A DNA stretch of 64,000 bases from Longimicrobiales bacterium (GTDB lineage: Bacteria > Gemmatimonadota > Gemmatimonadetes > Longimicrobiales > Gaopeijiaceae), in contig JAPKBW010000009.1 of the NCBI GenBank assembly GCA_028823235.1, positions 1-64,000 on the forward strand. Direction: 5' to 3'. The translations under genes and the position numbers were made by a program. The notes under the pieces are model-generated. The model saw only the letters and a list, made by a program, of their open reading frames with translations, was not told the origin of the DNA and searched no databases. Shown here piece by piece: positions 16,989-26,431 of this stretch (within the stretch, counting starts at the first letter, position 1; each line of letters opens with the position of its first letter).

Positions 16989-18136
16989 GCCCACACCTCG
17001 GAAAAGAGTCGGGTGAAGTTCTCGCCAAGTACCTTATCGATGACGGCAGCCGTGTGCCCACGGGTCGACATCATCTCCCCGATGGTTTCCAGGCGGCGGG
17101 GGTGGTTGAGATCCGGAACGTAGGGAATCGTGTCTTCCCGAGGTGCTGCGATCCCGGCCGCTGACCGCTGCGCCGACACCGCGTCAAACGCCGCCGGGAA
17201 GTCACCGCTCACGTCGAGCGGCATGATTCCCTGATCACTTCCGATGCCGACGTGGTCCTCACCACACACATCGAGAGCGTGCTCCAGGTGAGTCAGAACG
17301 TCCTCAGCCGTCGGCGGACCGCTCGCGCTCAGGAACGGCATCAGGTATACGCCGAACACGCCGCCCCGGTCAGCGAGCAAGCGCATGGTGGCGTCATCTT
17401 TGCTGCGGGGGTGGCGATACACGGCGTTACAACCGGAGTGCGTAATCGATACCGGGCCGGTCGACGCCTGAATCCCATCGGTCGTCGTCTGCGCTCCGCA
17501 GTGTGACAGGTCGACCAGAATGCCGAGCTCATCCATCCGCGCTACGGCTTCAATCCCCAGAGCGGTCAGGCCGGTATCGTTCGGCGAGAGACATCCGACC
17601 CCGATTCGATTCTCGACGTTGTAGGTCAACTGGACGATGCGGAGGCCGTCCGCATAGAAGTCGTTGAGTCGACCGAGGTCTTCCTCGAAGGGCACCGTGT
17701 CCTGAAAGCCGAAAATCAACCCAAGGCCCCCTCGCCGCTTCACGGCCCGGATCTCCTCGACCGAACGAACCACAGAAAGAACGTCCGGATGCGCTTCAGC
17801 TTCTCCGATCCAGCCTGCAATTTTCGCGACCGTGGCCTCGTAGGCTGACTCACTCTCGGACGGCCGAGCGTTTACAGTCAAATTCACTGCCGTGATGCCA
17901 GAAGCCCTGACGTATTCGAGCGCGGCGTCCGATAGAGGTCGCACACCCTGTGGAATATTGAACTGGACAGGGCCCGCGAGCGCGTCAACGATCAAGCCGT
18001 CGTCATACCCGGACCAAGCAGCGGACACCACACCCTCGGAGGACTCAGAGGTGTCTCGGGGCCCGCAACCGAAGGTGCCCAGAGCCGCCGCGGCCATACC
18101 TGAGATCCGCAGAAAATCCCGCCGCTGGATCGTCAT
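16985..18136 (-). CDS. membrane dipeptidase (M19 family), Tat-exported
   Basis: 383 aa. A twin-arginine signal (RRDFLRISG) is followed by a hydrophobic stretch and an AlaXGly-Cys region (FGCG) that could be lipidated. The M19 TIM-barrel shows ILVDLSHCG, VSITHSGCNAVY and HVGIGSDQG. It hydrolyses dipeptides, often with broad or D-residue tolerance. Its ATG overlaps the propeller-gene stop (ATGA), so the two are co-transcribed. Confidence 0.87.
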   Translation of the reverse strand: MTIQRRDFLRISGMAAAALGTFGCGPRDTSESSEGVVSAAWSGYDDGLIVDALAGPVQFNIPQGVRPLSDAALEYVRASGITAVNLTVNARPSESESAYEATVAKIAGWIGEAEAHPDVLSVVRSVEEIRAVKRRGGLGLIFGFQDTVPFEEDLGRLNDFYADGLRIVQLTYNVENRIGVGCLSPNDTGLTALGIEAVARMDELGILVDLSHCGAQTTTDGIQASTGPVSITHSGCNAVYRHPRSKDDATMRLLADRGGVFGVYLMPFLSASGPPTAEDVLTHLEHALDVCGEDHVGIGSDQGIMPLDVSGDFPAAFDAVSAQRSAAGIAAPREDTIPYVPDLNHPRRLETIGEMMSTRGHTAAVIDKVLGENFTRLFSEVWA

Positions 18137-21100
18137 GCCGGACTCTCGCGCCGATCTCGCAAGCCATCCTCAAGGTCAGCACCAAAGTCGTCCGACACGA
18201 TGGCCGGACGCCCGAGCGCCCGGAGCCGATTATTCAGTTGTGCGAGCTCTCCATCGAGAAATTTCTGGATGGCCTGCTTCGCTCCTTCCAGACGGTCGGT
18301 CAGTACCTGGTGCACCTCCCGCTGCTGCGTCGTGGGGACGAAATCCGATCCCTTCCAGTCGACGTCAGATGCTAGCGCACTGAAGCGACCGTACAATCGC
18401 ATCGGGTTCCGGAACGAGTCTTCGCGAGCGCCGGTGAGGTTCACGTCGACGAGGGCACCCTCCAGCTCCGTTGCGACCGCCGTGAGTCGCTCGAGTTCAG
18501 CCCACACCTCCGCCGCCTCAGCATCCCGGGCAAGAGCTGCCTGCGCCGCCCCTAGTTGCACTCGGGTGTGCTCCATTCGTTCGATCACCGAGGTGATGTC
18601 GGTGATCTGATCTCTCATCCCCAACGAAAAAGCCACCTGCTCCTCGATCATGCCAAGTGTCCCCGTCGAATAGGGGTCCTTGAGGACGACCAGCGGCTTC
18701 GTGAACTCCTCGCCTCCGATCGTGGCCCGGACGGTATAGCTGCCGGGCACCGCGAGCGGCCCTCGCTGTCCGCGAATCAGGTCGATATCCCAGACATAGA
18801 CCACGCGGTCCCCGCCCTGCTCCAGTGGGACCCAGTCGCGTCCAGGCGGCTTCGTGTAGAACCGCGGAAGATCAGGCGCCGGGTGTCGCAGGTCCCAGTA
18901 GACACGGTTGAGCCCTACTCCCCCGGGCCCATTCAACGTCCGCACGACCTCGCCCGCACCGTCCTCGATCTGGATCGACACTCGGCCCCCGTCGTCGCCG
19001 TCGCCCGCAACGAAATAGTCGATGCTCGCACCGTACTGAGGATCGCGCCCAGTGCTCAAGCTCGACTCGGTCTTTACTCCCTGGACCTCCTGCCACCGAT
19101 AGGCATCGCGGACGTCGAACAGCGTATTCGTCGCAGTGGTCTCTTCGTCCAGGCCTCGTAGGGAGCCGATGTCATCTAAGATGTAGAACCCGCGTCCGTA
19201 CGTCGCGACGACGAGATCGTCGAAGCGCTCCTGAATGGTGAGCCAGTAAACCGGCGCGGGTGGCATATTCAGCCGCAGCTTCGACCAGTTCGCTCCATCA
19301 TCAAGCGTCACCCAAAGCGAGTTGTCCGTCCCGGCGAACAGCATGCCCGGGCGTTTCGGATCTTCTCTCACAACGTGGACGAAGGAGTGCGGTGACTGGG
19401 GGATCCCGTCGCTGATGCGAGTCCAACTCTCACCAAGGTCAGACGTCTTGTAGATCCACGGGTCGAAGTTCCCCATCTGGTGGAGGTCGACGGAGATGTA
19501 TGCCGTCTCTTCATCGAAACGGGACACTTCGATGTTGCCGACCGTACCCCACGGGGGGAGGTCCGGGATGTTCTCCGTCACGTTCGACCAGGTAGTGCCA
19601 TCGTCTCTGGTCAGCTGTACCTGTCCGTCGTTGGTACCGACCCAGATCGTGCCTGGCTCATGGGGAGACTCAGCGATCGCAAAAATCAGTGACCCGTCGT
19701 ACGTCATGAGATTGTCGATCGCGACCCCGCCTGAGGACTGCTGGTGGTCCTTCAAATTCAGCGTCAGGTCAGGACTGATCTCCCGCCATGAGTGTCCGCC
19801 ATCCGACGTCCGATGGACGTACTGGCTCCCCACGTAGACGACATCCGAGTCGTGTGGAGAGATATGGATCGGGAAGTTCCAGTGCCACCGGTACCGCATG
19901 TCAGCCGGCGCCCATCCATAGCCGGCTTCTGGCCAGACCCTGACGTTGCGCACCTGCTTGTTCCGGTGATCGTAGACCTCCAGTCCGCCGTCGTAGCAGC
20001 CCGACCACACCACGTTGGCATCGTCAGGGCGTGGCTGAGAAAAGCCTGATTCGCACCCGCCCACGTCCTGCCAGAGGCCAAGCGGAATCGAACCGGTGCG
20101 CGAATTCGATGGGCCCCGGTACGAGTACCCGTCCTGCCGGTTGCCGTAGACGTTGTAAGGGATCTCGTCGTCGACGGCGACGTGGTACATCTGCGCAACC
20201 GGAAGTCGGATGTTTCGAAACGTCCGACCGTCCATGGACACATTGGTGTTGCCAACGTCATCGCCGACCATGATTCGATCAGGGTCAGTTGGGTCAATCC
20301 AGATATCGTGAGTGTCGCCGCCACCATTGCCCGGATTCGAAACAAGCGTCTTCCCGCCATCGACCGACACACTGTACCGGACGCTGATGAAGTAGAGCTT
20401 GTCGGCGTTCTCAGGGTCGACAGCAATGCGAGTGTAGTAGGGCGCCCGCTCGTTCATCGTGTGATTCGTCGAAACGTGCGACCACGACCGACCATAATCG
20501 TCGGAGCGATAGAGTCGCGGGGACTCCTCCTCGGTCAGAACATAGACACGCCCGGGGTCACTCCTCGCGACCTCGAGGGCGATCTTCCCGATCGTCTGGT
20601 CGTTGTTCGCCGGCAGGCCGCGGCCGACGGAGGAGACGCGCTCCCATTCGTCGCCACCATCGATGGTCCGCCAAACGCCGGAGTCAGGACCGCCCGAGTT
20701 CAGGCCCCACGTGTTGATGTGGATGTCCCAGATCGCCGCATAAAGAAAGCGCGGGTTCGTGGGGTCGATCGCTAGGTCGATGCATCCGGACTCCTCACTG
20801 ACATGCAGAATGAGGTCCCAGCTCTCGCCGCCGTCCTCTGTGCGGTAGACCCCTCGGGTGGCCTGCGGTCCATACGTGTGACCGAGTGCGCATGCGTACA
20901 CGATGTCGGGATTCGTCGGATGCACACGGATACGACCGATGCGTCCGGAGTCGCCCAGCCCCATGCGCTCCCACGTGGCCCCAGCATCGACCGACTTGTA
21001 GATGCCATCGCCCATGGCATGAGCGGGCCGAATCAGGAACGTCTCACCCGTCCCTACCCACACCTGATTCGCGTCGGACGGGGCCATCGCCAGCGCCGAC

Positions 21101-21483
21101 ACGGAAGAGGCCTCCTGATCATCGAAAATCGGACGCCAACGAACACCGCCGTCTTCGGTCTTGAATAGACCTCCCGAGGCAGCACCCGCATACATCACGA
21201 GAGGATTGCCGGGTTCACCCATGACGGAGATGATCCGATTTCCGTCAGGACCGATGAAACGGTAGGAGAGACCCTGAAGCTGATCAGGGTCGACCGCCTG
21301 ACCGGAGATTCGGCCGGCGGTCGTGAACGTGATCACGAAAAGCGTGAGCGCCACGAGCCCGGCCTTGAGAAGCCTGGCCGCCTGACCGAGCGAGCGGCAG
21401 GGTTCTACAGACGGAGTGTCTTCGAAGAGACCGGATACGGAGTTCAGGATGCTGCTCCTGGACGGATAAGTCGATGATTTCAC
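18133..21483 (-). CDS. secreted sortilin/BNR-type beta-propeller protein
   Basis: About 1,116 aa. Many Asp-box (BNR) units, S-x-D-x-G-x-x-W, are visible, for example KTEDGGVRW, SVDAGATW, TEDGGESW, SDDYGRSW, TSDGGHSW and TSDLGESW. They build one or two large propellers of the kind databases label glycosyl hydrolase/VPS10-like. The final about 250 residues are a helical, Fn3-preceded module. A signal-like segment (ALTLFVITFTTAG) lies near residue 45. Only GTG starts are available (21591, 21495, 21483); I use the last and am unsure. No catalytic role is assignable. Downstream, the dipeptidase overlaps it, which suggests peptide handling outside the cytoplasm. Confidence 0.8.
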   Translation of the reverse strand: MKSSTYPSRSSILNSVSGLFEDTPSVEPCRSLGQAARLLKAGLVALTLFVITFTTAGRISGQAVDPDQLQGLSYRFIGPDGNRIISVMGEPGNPLVMYAGAASGGLFKTEDGGVRWRPIFDDQEASSVSALAMAPSDANQVWVGTGETFLIRPAHAMGDGIYKSVDAGATWERMGLGDSGRIGRIRVHPTNPDIVYACALGHTYGPQATRGVYRTEDGGESWDLILHVSEESGCIDLAIDPTNPRFLYAAIWDIHINTWGLNSGGPDSGVWRTIDGGDEWERVSSVGRGLPANNDQTIGKIALEVARSDPGRVYVLTEEESPRLYRSDDYGRSWSHVSTNHTMNERAPYYTRIAVDPENADKLYFISVRYSVSVDGGKTLVSNPGNGGGDTHDIWIDPTDPDRIMVGDDVGNTNVSMDGRTFRNIRLPVAQMYHVAVDDEIPYNVYGNRQDGYSYRGPSNSRTGSIPLGLWQDVGGCESGFSQPRPDDANVVWSGCYDGGLEVYDHRNKQVRNVRVWPEAGYGWAPADMRYRWHWNFPIHISPHDSDVVYVGSQYVHRTSDGGHSWREISPDLTLNLKDHQQSSGGVAIDNLMTYDGSLIFAIAESPHEPGTIWVGTNDGQVQLTRDDGTTWSNVTENIPDLPPWGTVGNIEVSRFDEETAYISVDLHQMGNFDPWIYKTSDLGESWTRISDGIPQSPHSFVHVVREDPKRPGMLFAGTDNSLWVTLDDGANWSKLRLNMPPAPVYWLTIQERFDDLVVATYGRGFYILDDIGSLRGLDEETTATNTLFDVRDAYRWQEVQGVKTESSLSTGRDPQYGASIDYFVAGDGDDGGRVSIQIEDGAGEVVRTLNGPGGVGLNRVYWDLRHPAPDLPRFYTKPPGRDWVPLEQGGDRVVYVWDIDLIRGQRGPLAVPGSYTVRATIGGEEFTKPLVVLKDPYSTGTLGMIEEQVAFSLGMRDQITDITSVIERMEHTRVQLGAAQAALARDAEAAEVWAELERLTAVATELEGALVDVNLTGAREDSFRNPMRLYGRFSALASDVDWKGSDFVPTTQQREVHQVLTDRLEGAKQAIQKFLDGELAQLNNRLRALGRPAIVSDDFGADLEDGLRDRRESPA

Positions 21484-21670
21484 GGAGGCCGACACATTGG
21501 CCGGAACCCATGCGCCCCGCCATCCCTCACCGCACGTCAACAATGGGCAGAACCCCACTCGGACCCCAGGCTCTGGCAATAAAGACCACACCGTCCAAGG
21601 GTCACCATCTCCTCAGCACCTCAGCGTGCGACGGCTAGCCGTTGCCCTACCCGCAGTCTCCGCTAGAGCC

Positions 21671-23014
21671 CTATCGCCCGAAGGGCATTCCCGGCATGCC
21701 ACCCCCGCCCATGCCGCCCATCATGCCCTTCATCTGCTTCATCATCTTCTGCATCTCTTTGAACTGCTTCATGAGACGATTGACCTCGGAGACCGGTCGT
21801 CCGCTTCCCTTCGCGATTCGTGCGCGGCGTGATCCGTTCAGGACTTTCGGATTTTTCCGTTCTTCCAGGGTCATAGAGAGGATGATGGCCTCCACGTGCT
21901 TGAATCGCTTGGCGTCCATGTTGGCGGCAGGGATCTTCATCTTGCTCGCACCAGGAATCAGCTTCATGAGCTGATCCATGGGGCCCATCTTCTGGATCTG
22001 CTTCATGGCGACGAGGAAGTCCTCGAGCGTGAACCGACCCTGGCCGAGAACCTTCTTCGAAAGCTTCTCCTGCTCTTCTTGATCGAAAGAGACCTGCGCG
22101 CGCTCCACGAGCCCGACGACATCCCCCATCTGAAGGATGCGCCCGGCCAGTCGCTGTGGATCTGCAGTGTCGAGGTCGTCGAGTCCTTCGCCGACACCGA
22201 TGAACTTGATCGGTTTTCCGGTCACACTATGAATGGAAAGTGCAGCTCCGCCTCGAGCGTCACCGTCCATCTTCGTCATGACGATACCGGTGATCCCCAG
22301 GGCATCGTCGAAACCTTTCGCGATCGTGACCGCCTCCTGGCCGGTCATCGCATCAGCGACGAGCAGGATTTCGGCGGGCTTCACTGCGTCCCGGATCTTG
22401 CCGAGCTCATCCATGAGCGTCTCGTCGATCTGGAGACGGCCAGCCGTATCTACGATGAGCAGCTGGTGCTTCAGTTCGATGGCGCGCTCGCGAGCCTCCA
22501 GAGCAGCAGCAACCGGATCGCACCCAAACTCTCCGGCGAAGACTTCGGCGCCGATCTGCTCACCGAGCGTCTGGAGCTGTTCGATCGCCGCGGGCCGCTG
22601 AAGATCGCAAGCGGCGAGCATCGGGGTCCGGCCCTCACGGCCGAGCCGCTTAGCGAGCTTCGCCGTCGTCGTGGTTTTTCCGGCTCCCTGTAGCCCGACC
22701 ATGAGAATGACCGTTGGACTCGAAGGGGCTCGTTCCAGGGTGGGGCTGCCGTCCCCGAAGAGATTCGCGAGCTCGTCATGCACGATCTTCACAATCTGCT
22801 GTCCGGGCGATACAGACTTCAGAACCTGCTCGCCCAAGGCACGCTCCTGCACTCGACCCAGAAAATCGCGCGTGACCTGGAAGTTCACGTCAGCTTCGAG
22901 GAGGACGCGTCGGACCTCACGCAGCCCCTCCTTAATCATCGGTTCGGTGAGGACACCGCGCTGGCGCAGCTTTTTCAGCGCGCCATCGAGTTTGGTTCCG
23001 AGTTCGTCAAACAT
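21671..23014 (-). CDS. ffh: signal recognition particle protein Ffh
   Basis: 447 aa, standard. GTPase motifs GLQGAGKTTTTAKLA, DTAGR and TKMDGDARGG are present, and the Met-rich M domain ends in repeated MKQMKGMMGG-like sequence. It targets nascent membrane proteins together with 4.5S RNA and FtsY. The ATG at 23014 matches the family N-terminus (MFDELGTKL); a GTG 30 nt upstream is less likely. Its usual rpsP neighbour is displaced by the propeller/dipeptidase/DinB-like operon. Confidence 0.97.
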   Translation of the reverse strand: MFDELGTKLDGALKKLRQRGVLTEPMIKEGLREVRRVLLEADVNFQVTRDFLGRVQERALGEQVLKSVSPGQQIVKIVHDELANLFGDGSPTLERAPSSPTVILMVGLQGAGKTTTTAKLAKRLGREGRTPMLAACDLQRPAAIEQLQTLGEQIGAEVFAGEFGCDPVAAALEARERAIELKHQLLIVDTAGRLQIDETLMDELGKIRDAVKPAEILLVADAMTGQEAVTIAKGFDDALGITGIVMTKMDGDARGGAALSIHSVTGKPIKFIGVGEGLDDLDTADPQRLAGRILQMGDVVGLVERAQVSFDQEEQEKLSKKVLGQGRFTLEDFLVAMKQIQKMGPMDQLMKLIPGASKMKIPAANMDAKRFKHVEAIILSMTLEERKNPKVLNGSRRARIAKGSGRPVSEVNRLMKQFKEMQKMMKQMKGMMGGMGGGGMPGMPFGR

Positions 23015-23209
23015 GGGGTTGGCTGCCTCCCGACCGCCCTTCACCGCTCTACCACCGTCTCTCCGGCGGACGATTCGGCCCGAAAACTAGTAAGGTCCAG
23101 CCGCGACAGGTAAGACTGGCATCAACTTTGCGACACAAAGTAGATTGTGACTATCAAAAAAGTGAGGCGTGCGAACGGAAAGCGGACGCCCAGTTAGAAA
23201 AGGTCAATA

Positions 23210-23614
23210 ATGAGCGCGATTACCGAGTTCCTGTTCCCAGCGCCCGCAAAGAGAACCGCGGGCGCGATCGTGGGTTGGTGGGAGAAGCGACGCTTCGCCT
23301 ATAACGTGGCGGTTGGGTCGAGTGGGCTCGTCTCGCTTGGCCTTACGTGGCTGCTCTGGGCCCTGCCACCGAACGGGGCATCGCCAGGAATCCCCTGGGT
23401 GGTGCCTGTCGTGTTCGGGGTCGCGGCGAACATCTGCTACACCCTGGGCCCGGCCGTCGAACTCGCGGTCGAGAAGATGTTTGGGCGCGACATACTCCCT
23501 ACAGGGCCGGTCCTCTACAGGATGGGCTTGACCTTTTCCGTCGGCCTGACATTCCTGCCGATGCTCATGGCGCTCTGGTGGCTGGTCGTGCGTGGCGTCA
23601 TGGCAATTTTCTGA
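23210..23614 (+). CDS. small membrane protein, unrecognised
   Basis: 134 aa with three hydrophobic segments (about 33-52, 61-85 and 101-128) and a short cytoplasmic-looking N-terminus. AAAAGG stands 7 nt before the ATG. It is divergent from ffh across 195 bp and converges with purA. I recognise no family. Confidence 0.65.
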   Translation: MSAITEFLFPAPAKRTAGAIVGWWEKRRFAYNVAVGSSGLVSLGLTWLLWALPPNGASPGIPWVVPVVFGVAANICYTLGPAVELAVEKMFGRDILPTGPVLYRMGLTFSVGLTFLPMLMALWWLVVRGVMAIF

Positions 23615-23626
23615 CCGCCCAGCACC

Positions 23627-24913
23627 CTACCCGACGGGAATGATCTGATCGCGCTTGGTTCCGACCGACACCCACCGGACCGGAGCGTCTGTCAGCTCTT
23701 CGATTCGATCAAGATACGCCCGGGCATTGGTGGGAAGGTCTTCGAGTTTCCGCACATCGCCAGTCGGAGCCTCCCAACCCGGCATCGTCTCGTAGACCGG
23801 TTCGATTTTCGTCAGCGATGACGTGTCCGCTGGGAAAAAATCCCGCACACTGCCGTCCGGCATGCGATATCCGATAGCGACCTGCAGCTCGGGCAGCGTG
23901 TCGAGGACATCGAGTTTCGTGACGGCGATCCCCGTCAGCCCGTTCACCTGAGACGCAAAGCGCGCGAGCACTGCGTCGAACCAGCCGCACCGACGAGGTC
24001 GACCGGTGGTGGCACCGAACTCGCCACCAAGCGCACGCACATGCGCGTCCATCTCGGGCTCGAACGCACTCGGGAGCGGGCCCTCACCGACACGCGTTGT
24101 ATAGGCTTTCACCACGCCGATCACATCGGTGATCGCGGTCGGCCCGATTCCTGTCCCGGTCGCTGCGCCTCCTGCAGTCGTGTTCGAGGAGGTCACGAAG
24201 GGGTAGGTCCCGTGATCCAGGTCGAGCGCGGTGCCCTGAGCACCCTCGAGCAGCACCTTTCGGCCGCCCTTGAGGGCCGCGCTGATTTCCGGACCCACAT
24301 CTGTCGCCAAGGAGAGTAGTCGATCGCTGAGCGCCAACGTGTCTTCCATCGCCTGTTCGAGTTCGTCGGAACTCACCCCAAGTGCGTCTAGGCGTCCAAC
24401 CACCCGCGACATCGCGGCATCGAGCCGCCTGCCTAGGCGGTCACGGTCGAGGAGGTCTGCCACGCGCACCCCGCGGCGGCCCGCCTTGTCCTCATACGCA
24501 GGGCCAATCCCCCTGCCCGTCGTCCCGATCTTCACGGCGGCAGCCTTGTCGACGGCCTTGTCGAGAATCTTGTGGTACGGCATGAGAAGCTGAGCGCGGT
24601 AGCTCACGCCGACGCGTCCTTCGATGTCGATCCCTCGGGCCACGATCGCGTCGTACTCGGCAAAGAACTGACCGACGTCGAGGACGACTCCGTTTCCGAG
24701 CAAACACCGGCGGCCTTCGTGCAGAATCCCCGACGGGATCTGATGAAGAATGAACTCGGCATCGTCTACGTGGACGGTGTGGCCGGCGTTGGCGCCGCCC
24801 TGATAGCGGGCAACGATATCGACGTTCTCAGCGAGCACATCGACGATCTTGCCCTTGCCTTCATCACCCCACTGACAGCCGACGATGACGGTGCAGGAAC
24901 CCTGAGCAGGCAT
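23627..24913 (-). CDS. purA: adenylosuccinate synthetase
   Basis: 428 aa. The GTP-binding GDEGKGKIVD, NAGHTV, TTGRGIGPAYEDK and ATTGRPRRCGW motifs are all present. It makes adenylosuccinate from IMP, Asp and GTP, the first step to AMP. The ATG at 24913 matches the family start and follows GAGGT. It has its own promoter and a leader containing a terminator-like hairpin (separate entries). Confidence 0.97.
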   Translation of the reverse strand: MPAQGSCTVIVGCQWGDEGKGKIVDVLAENVDIVARYQGGANAGHTVHVDDAEFILHQIPSGILHEGRRCLLGNGVVLDVGQFFAEYDAIVARGIDIEGRVGVSYRAQLLMPYHKILDKAVDKAAAVKIGTTGRGIGPAYEDKAGRRGVRVADLLDRDRLGRRLDAAMSRVVGRLDALGVSSDELEQAMEDTLALSDRLLSLATDVGPEISAALKGGRKVLLEGAQGTALDLDHGTYPFVTSSNTTAGGAATGTGIGPTAITDVIGVVKAYTTRVGEGPLPSAFEPEMDAHVRALGGEFGATTGRPRRCGWFDAVLARFASQVNGLTGIAVTKLDVLDTLPELQVAIGYRMPDGSVRDFFPADTSSLTKIEPVYETMPGWEAPTGDVRKLEDLPTNARAYLDRIEELTDAPVRWVSVGTKRDQIIPVG

Positions 24914-24922
24914 GCGTACCTC

Positions 24923-24959
24923 AAAAAGAAACGGGTCCGTCCCCTGGAGGGACGGACCC
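24923..24959 (-). terminator. terminator-like hairpin in the purA leader
   Basis: A perfect 11-bp GC-rich inverted repeat (24949-24959 with 24933-24943, 5-nt loop) is followed on the minus strand by TTTCTTTTT, then the GAGGT ribosome-binding site and the purA ATG. Sequence features match an intrinsic terminator. It lies between the purA promoter and the purA start, so it could act as an attenuator, or it could stop read-through from the upstream aldolase gene. Confidence 0.65.
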
Positions 24960-24982
24960 ATGACTAGTATACCCTTTGAAAA

Positions 24983-25011
24983 AAAATAGGCGGGCCTCAC
25001 AGGAGTGTCAA
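24983..25011 (-). promoter_or_regulatory. purA promoter, sigma70-like
   Basis: Minus-strand -35 TTGACA (25006-25011), a 17-bp spacer and -10 TATTTT (24983-24988). Transcription would start near 24976, giving a leader of about 60 nt that is mostly the hairpin. A TATACT further down is not at a suitable distance from any -35. Confidence 0.6.
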
Positions 25012-25063
25012 CGCATTTTGTCGGCCGTTGGCGCTCCGCTTGAGCTCGGGCGTCCGCTCCTCG

Positions 25064-25984
25064 CTAGACCTCCGCCCGCGTAAGGAGACCTGCTCCCACC
25101 AGGATGCCCTGGATCTCTTCGATCCGCTCTGCGGATGCGGACTCAAGCGGCGGCCTTGGTACTCCTCCATGCAGGCCGAGGAGGTCCGTCGCTGCCTTCA
25201 CACCCGGCACGCCCATCCCACCAACGATCTGCTGATGGACCGGTGCGATCTGCTCCTGCAGACGGCCCGCATGTGCGGTCCGTCCCTCCGCAAAGGCAAC
25301 CGAGATCTCAGCAGCCTCGGCTGCGGCCAGCAGGCCCACGGCAACAATCCCTCCGGTGGCGCCCAACTCGAGCGCCGGGTAGAGCAGTGCGCCACTACCC
25401 ACAAGCACCTGGAAGTCGTCAGCGGTCGCGTCGACCAGCTCGCCCACGAGGTCGAGCTTCCCACGTGAGTCTTTGATCCCGGCGATGTTGGGGTGCAGGG
25501 AAAGCTCGGCGATCAGTCCGGTCGGCAAGTCGAGTGTGCTCATGCGAAGTGGAACCTGATAGATGAGCACAGGCACCGGAGACGCATCCGCCACGGCCTT
25601 GAAGTGACGAGCCAACACGGACGGTGACATCGCGCCCTTGAAGTACGCCGGGGGACTCACAAGGACCGCGTTCGCACCCGCCTCCGCAGCCTGTTTAGTC
25701 AGGTGAATCGTGTGGCGCGTCGACTCGGAACCCGTGCCGACGATGATGACCGCGTCCTCCGGTACGACCTCGACGGCGGCGGCAATGAGGGTCTGCACCT
25801 CGGCCTCGTCGAGGAATACAGACTCACCCGTCGACCCCGCGATGAGCAATCCGCTCACCGGATTGTCAAACCATGTCCGCAGATTCGACCGGAACGCGAC
25901 CACGTCGATATCCTCAGTCACGGGGTCAAAGGGGGTCGTTACCGGAAGAAAGGTCCCGCTGAAATCCACTGTGCTATGTGACAT
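25064..25984 (-). CDS. dihydrodipicolinate synthase / 4-hydroxy-2-oxoglutarate aldolase family
   Basis: 306 aa class I aldolase. Schiff-base lysine in IAGIKDS, tyrosine in LIYQVP and the pyruvate-binding IAGSTGES are visible. The C-terminal pattern (VPGVKAATDLLGLHGGVPRPPL) resembles 4-hydroxy-2-oxoglutarate aldolases more than DapA, although an arginine sits where DapA has its conserved one (YQVPLR). DapA would supply diaminopimelate for the wall. I leave the substrate open. The ATG at 25984 lies 10 nt after the pilT fossil stop and has GGAG upstream. Confidence 0.8.
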   Translation of the reverse strand: MSHSTVDFSGTFLPVTTPFDPVTEDIDVVAFRSNLRTWFDNPVSGLLIAGSTGESVFLDEAEVQTLIAAAVEVVPEDAVIIVGTGSESTRHTIHLTKQAAEAGANAVLVSPPAYFKGAMSPSVLARHFKAVADASPVPVLIYQVPLRMSTLDLPTGLIAELSLHPNIAGIKDSRGKLDLVGELVDATADDFQVLVGSGALLYPALELGATGGIVAVGLLAAAEAAEISVAFAEGRTAHAGRLQEQIAPVHQQIVGGMGVPGVKAATDLLGLHGGVPRPPLESASAERIEEIQGILVGAGLLTRAEV

Positions 25985-25993
25985 ACGGCTCCG

Positions 25994-26358
25994 TCAGCCT
26001 CCCATCAGTTTAGTCATTTCGTCTTGAGGTCCCTGCGTTTCCTGCGCCCCACTGCTGGCGGCCTCTTCCCCGAACATGTTCATCGTCAGGTCGAAGTCTG
26101 CGGGGTTGTTCGCGGCAGATTTCGCAAACTCGAAATCAACCTCTTTCGACTCGACAAGCTCCATCAGATGCTGATCGAAGGGTTGCGACCCGGAGTGGCT
26201 CTGTACTTCCTCGATCAGGTCGGAGATTACATCAATACGATCGGGGTCGCAGACACAGGCTGCAGCTTACCGTGAATACGGGCGCGCATAAAATCACCCG
26301 CCTTGATATGGATGTCGCTGGCCTCGCGTGTGACTTCAGCCTCGAACAGTTCCTGCAT
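25994..26358 (-). pseudogene. pilT fossil with the ATPase core deleted
   Basis: An ATG at 26358, with GGGAGA upstream, begins about 40 residues like the N-terminus of PilT-type ATPases (REASDIHIKAGD... RIHGKLQPV). That frame stops within 45 codons. A second frame then reads like the PilT C-terminus (ISDLIEEVQS, QPFDQHLMELVES, AANNPADFDLTM) to a TGA at 25994. The Walker A/B core, some 250 residues, is absent. The simplest history is one internal deletion with a frameshift at about 26230-26260. PilT powers pilus retraction; this copy cannot. Confidence 0.65.
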
Positions 26359-26431
26359 GACATGTCTCCCGGAGTGTTATGAGGCACTATGGCGAAGATA
26401 CAGACCGCAGTCCGGGAATGAAATCGGATCT

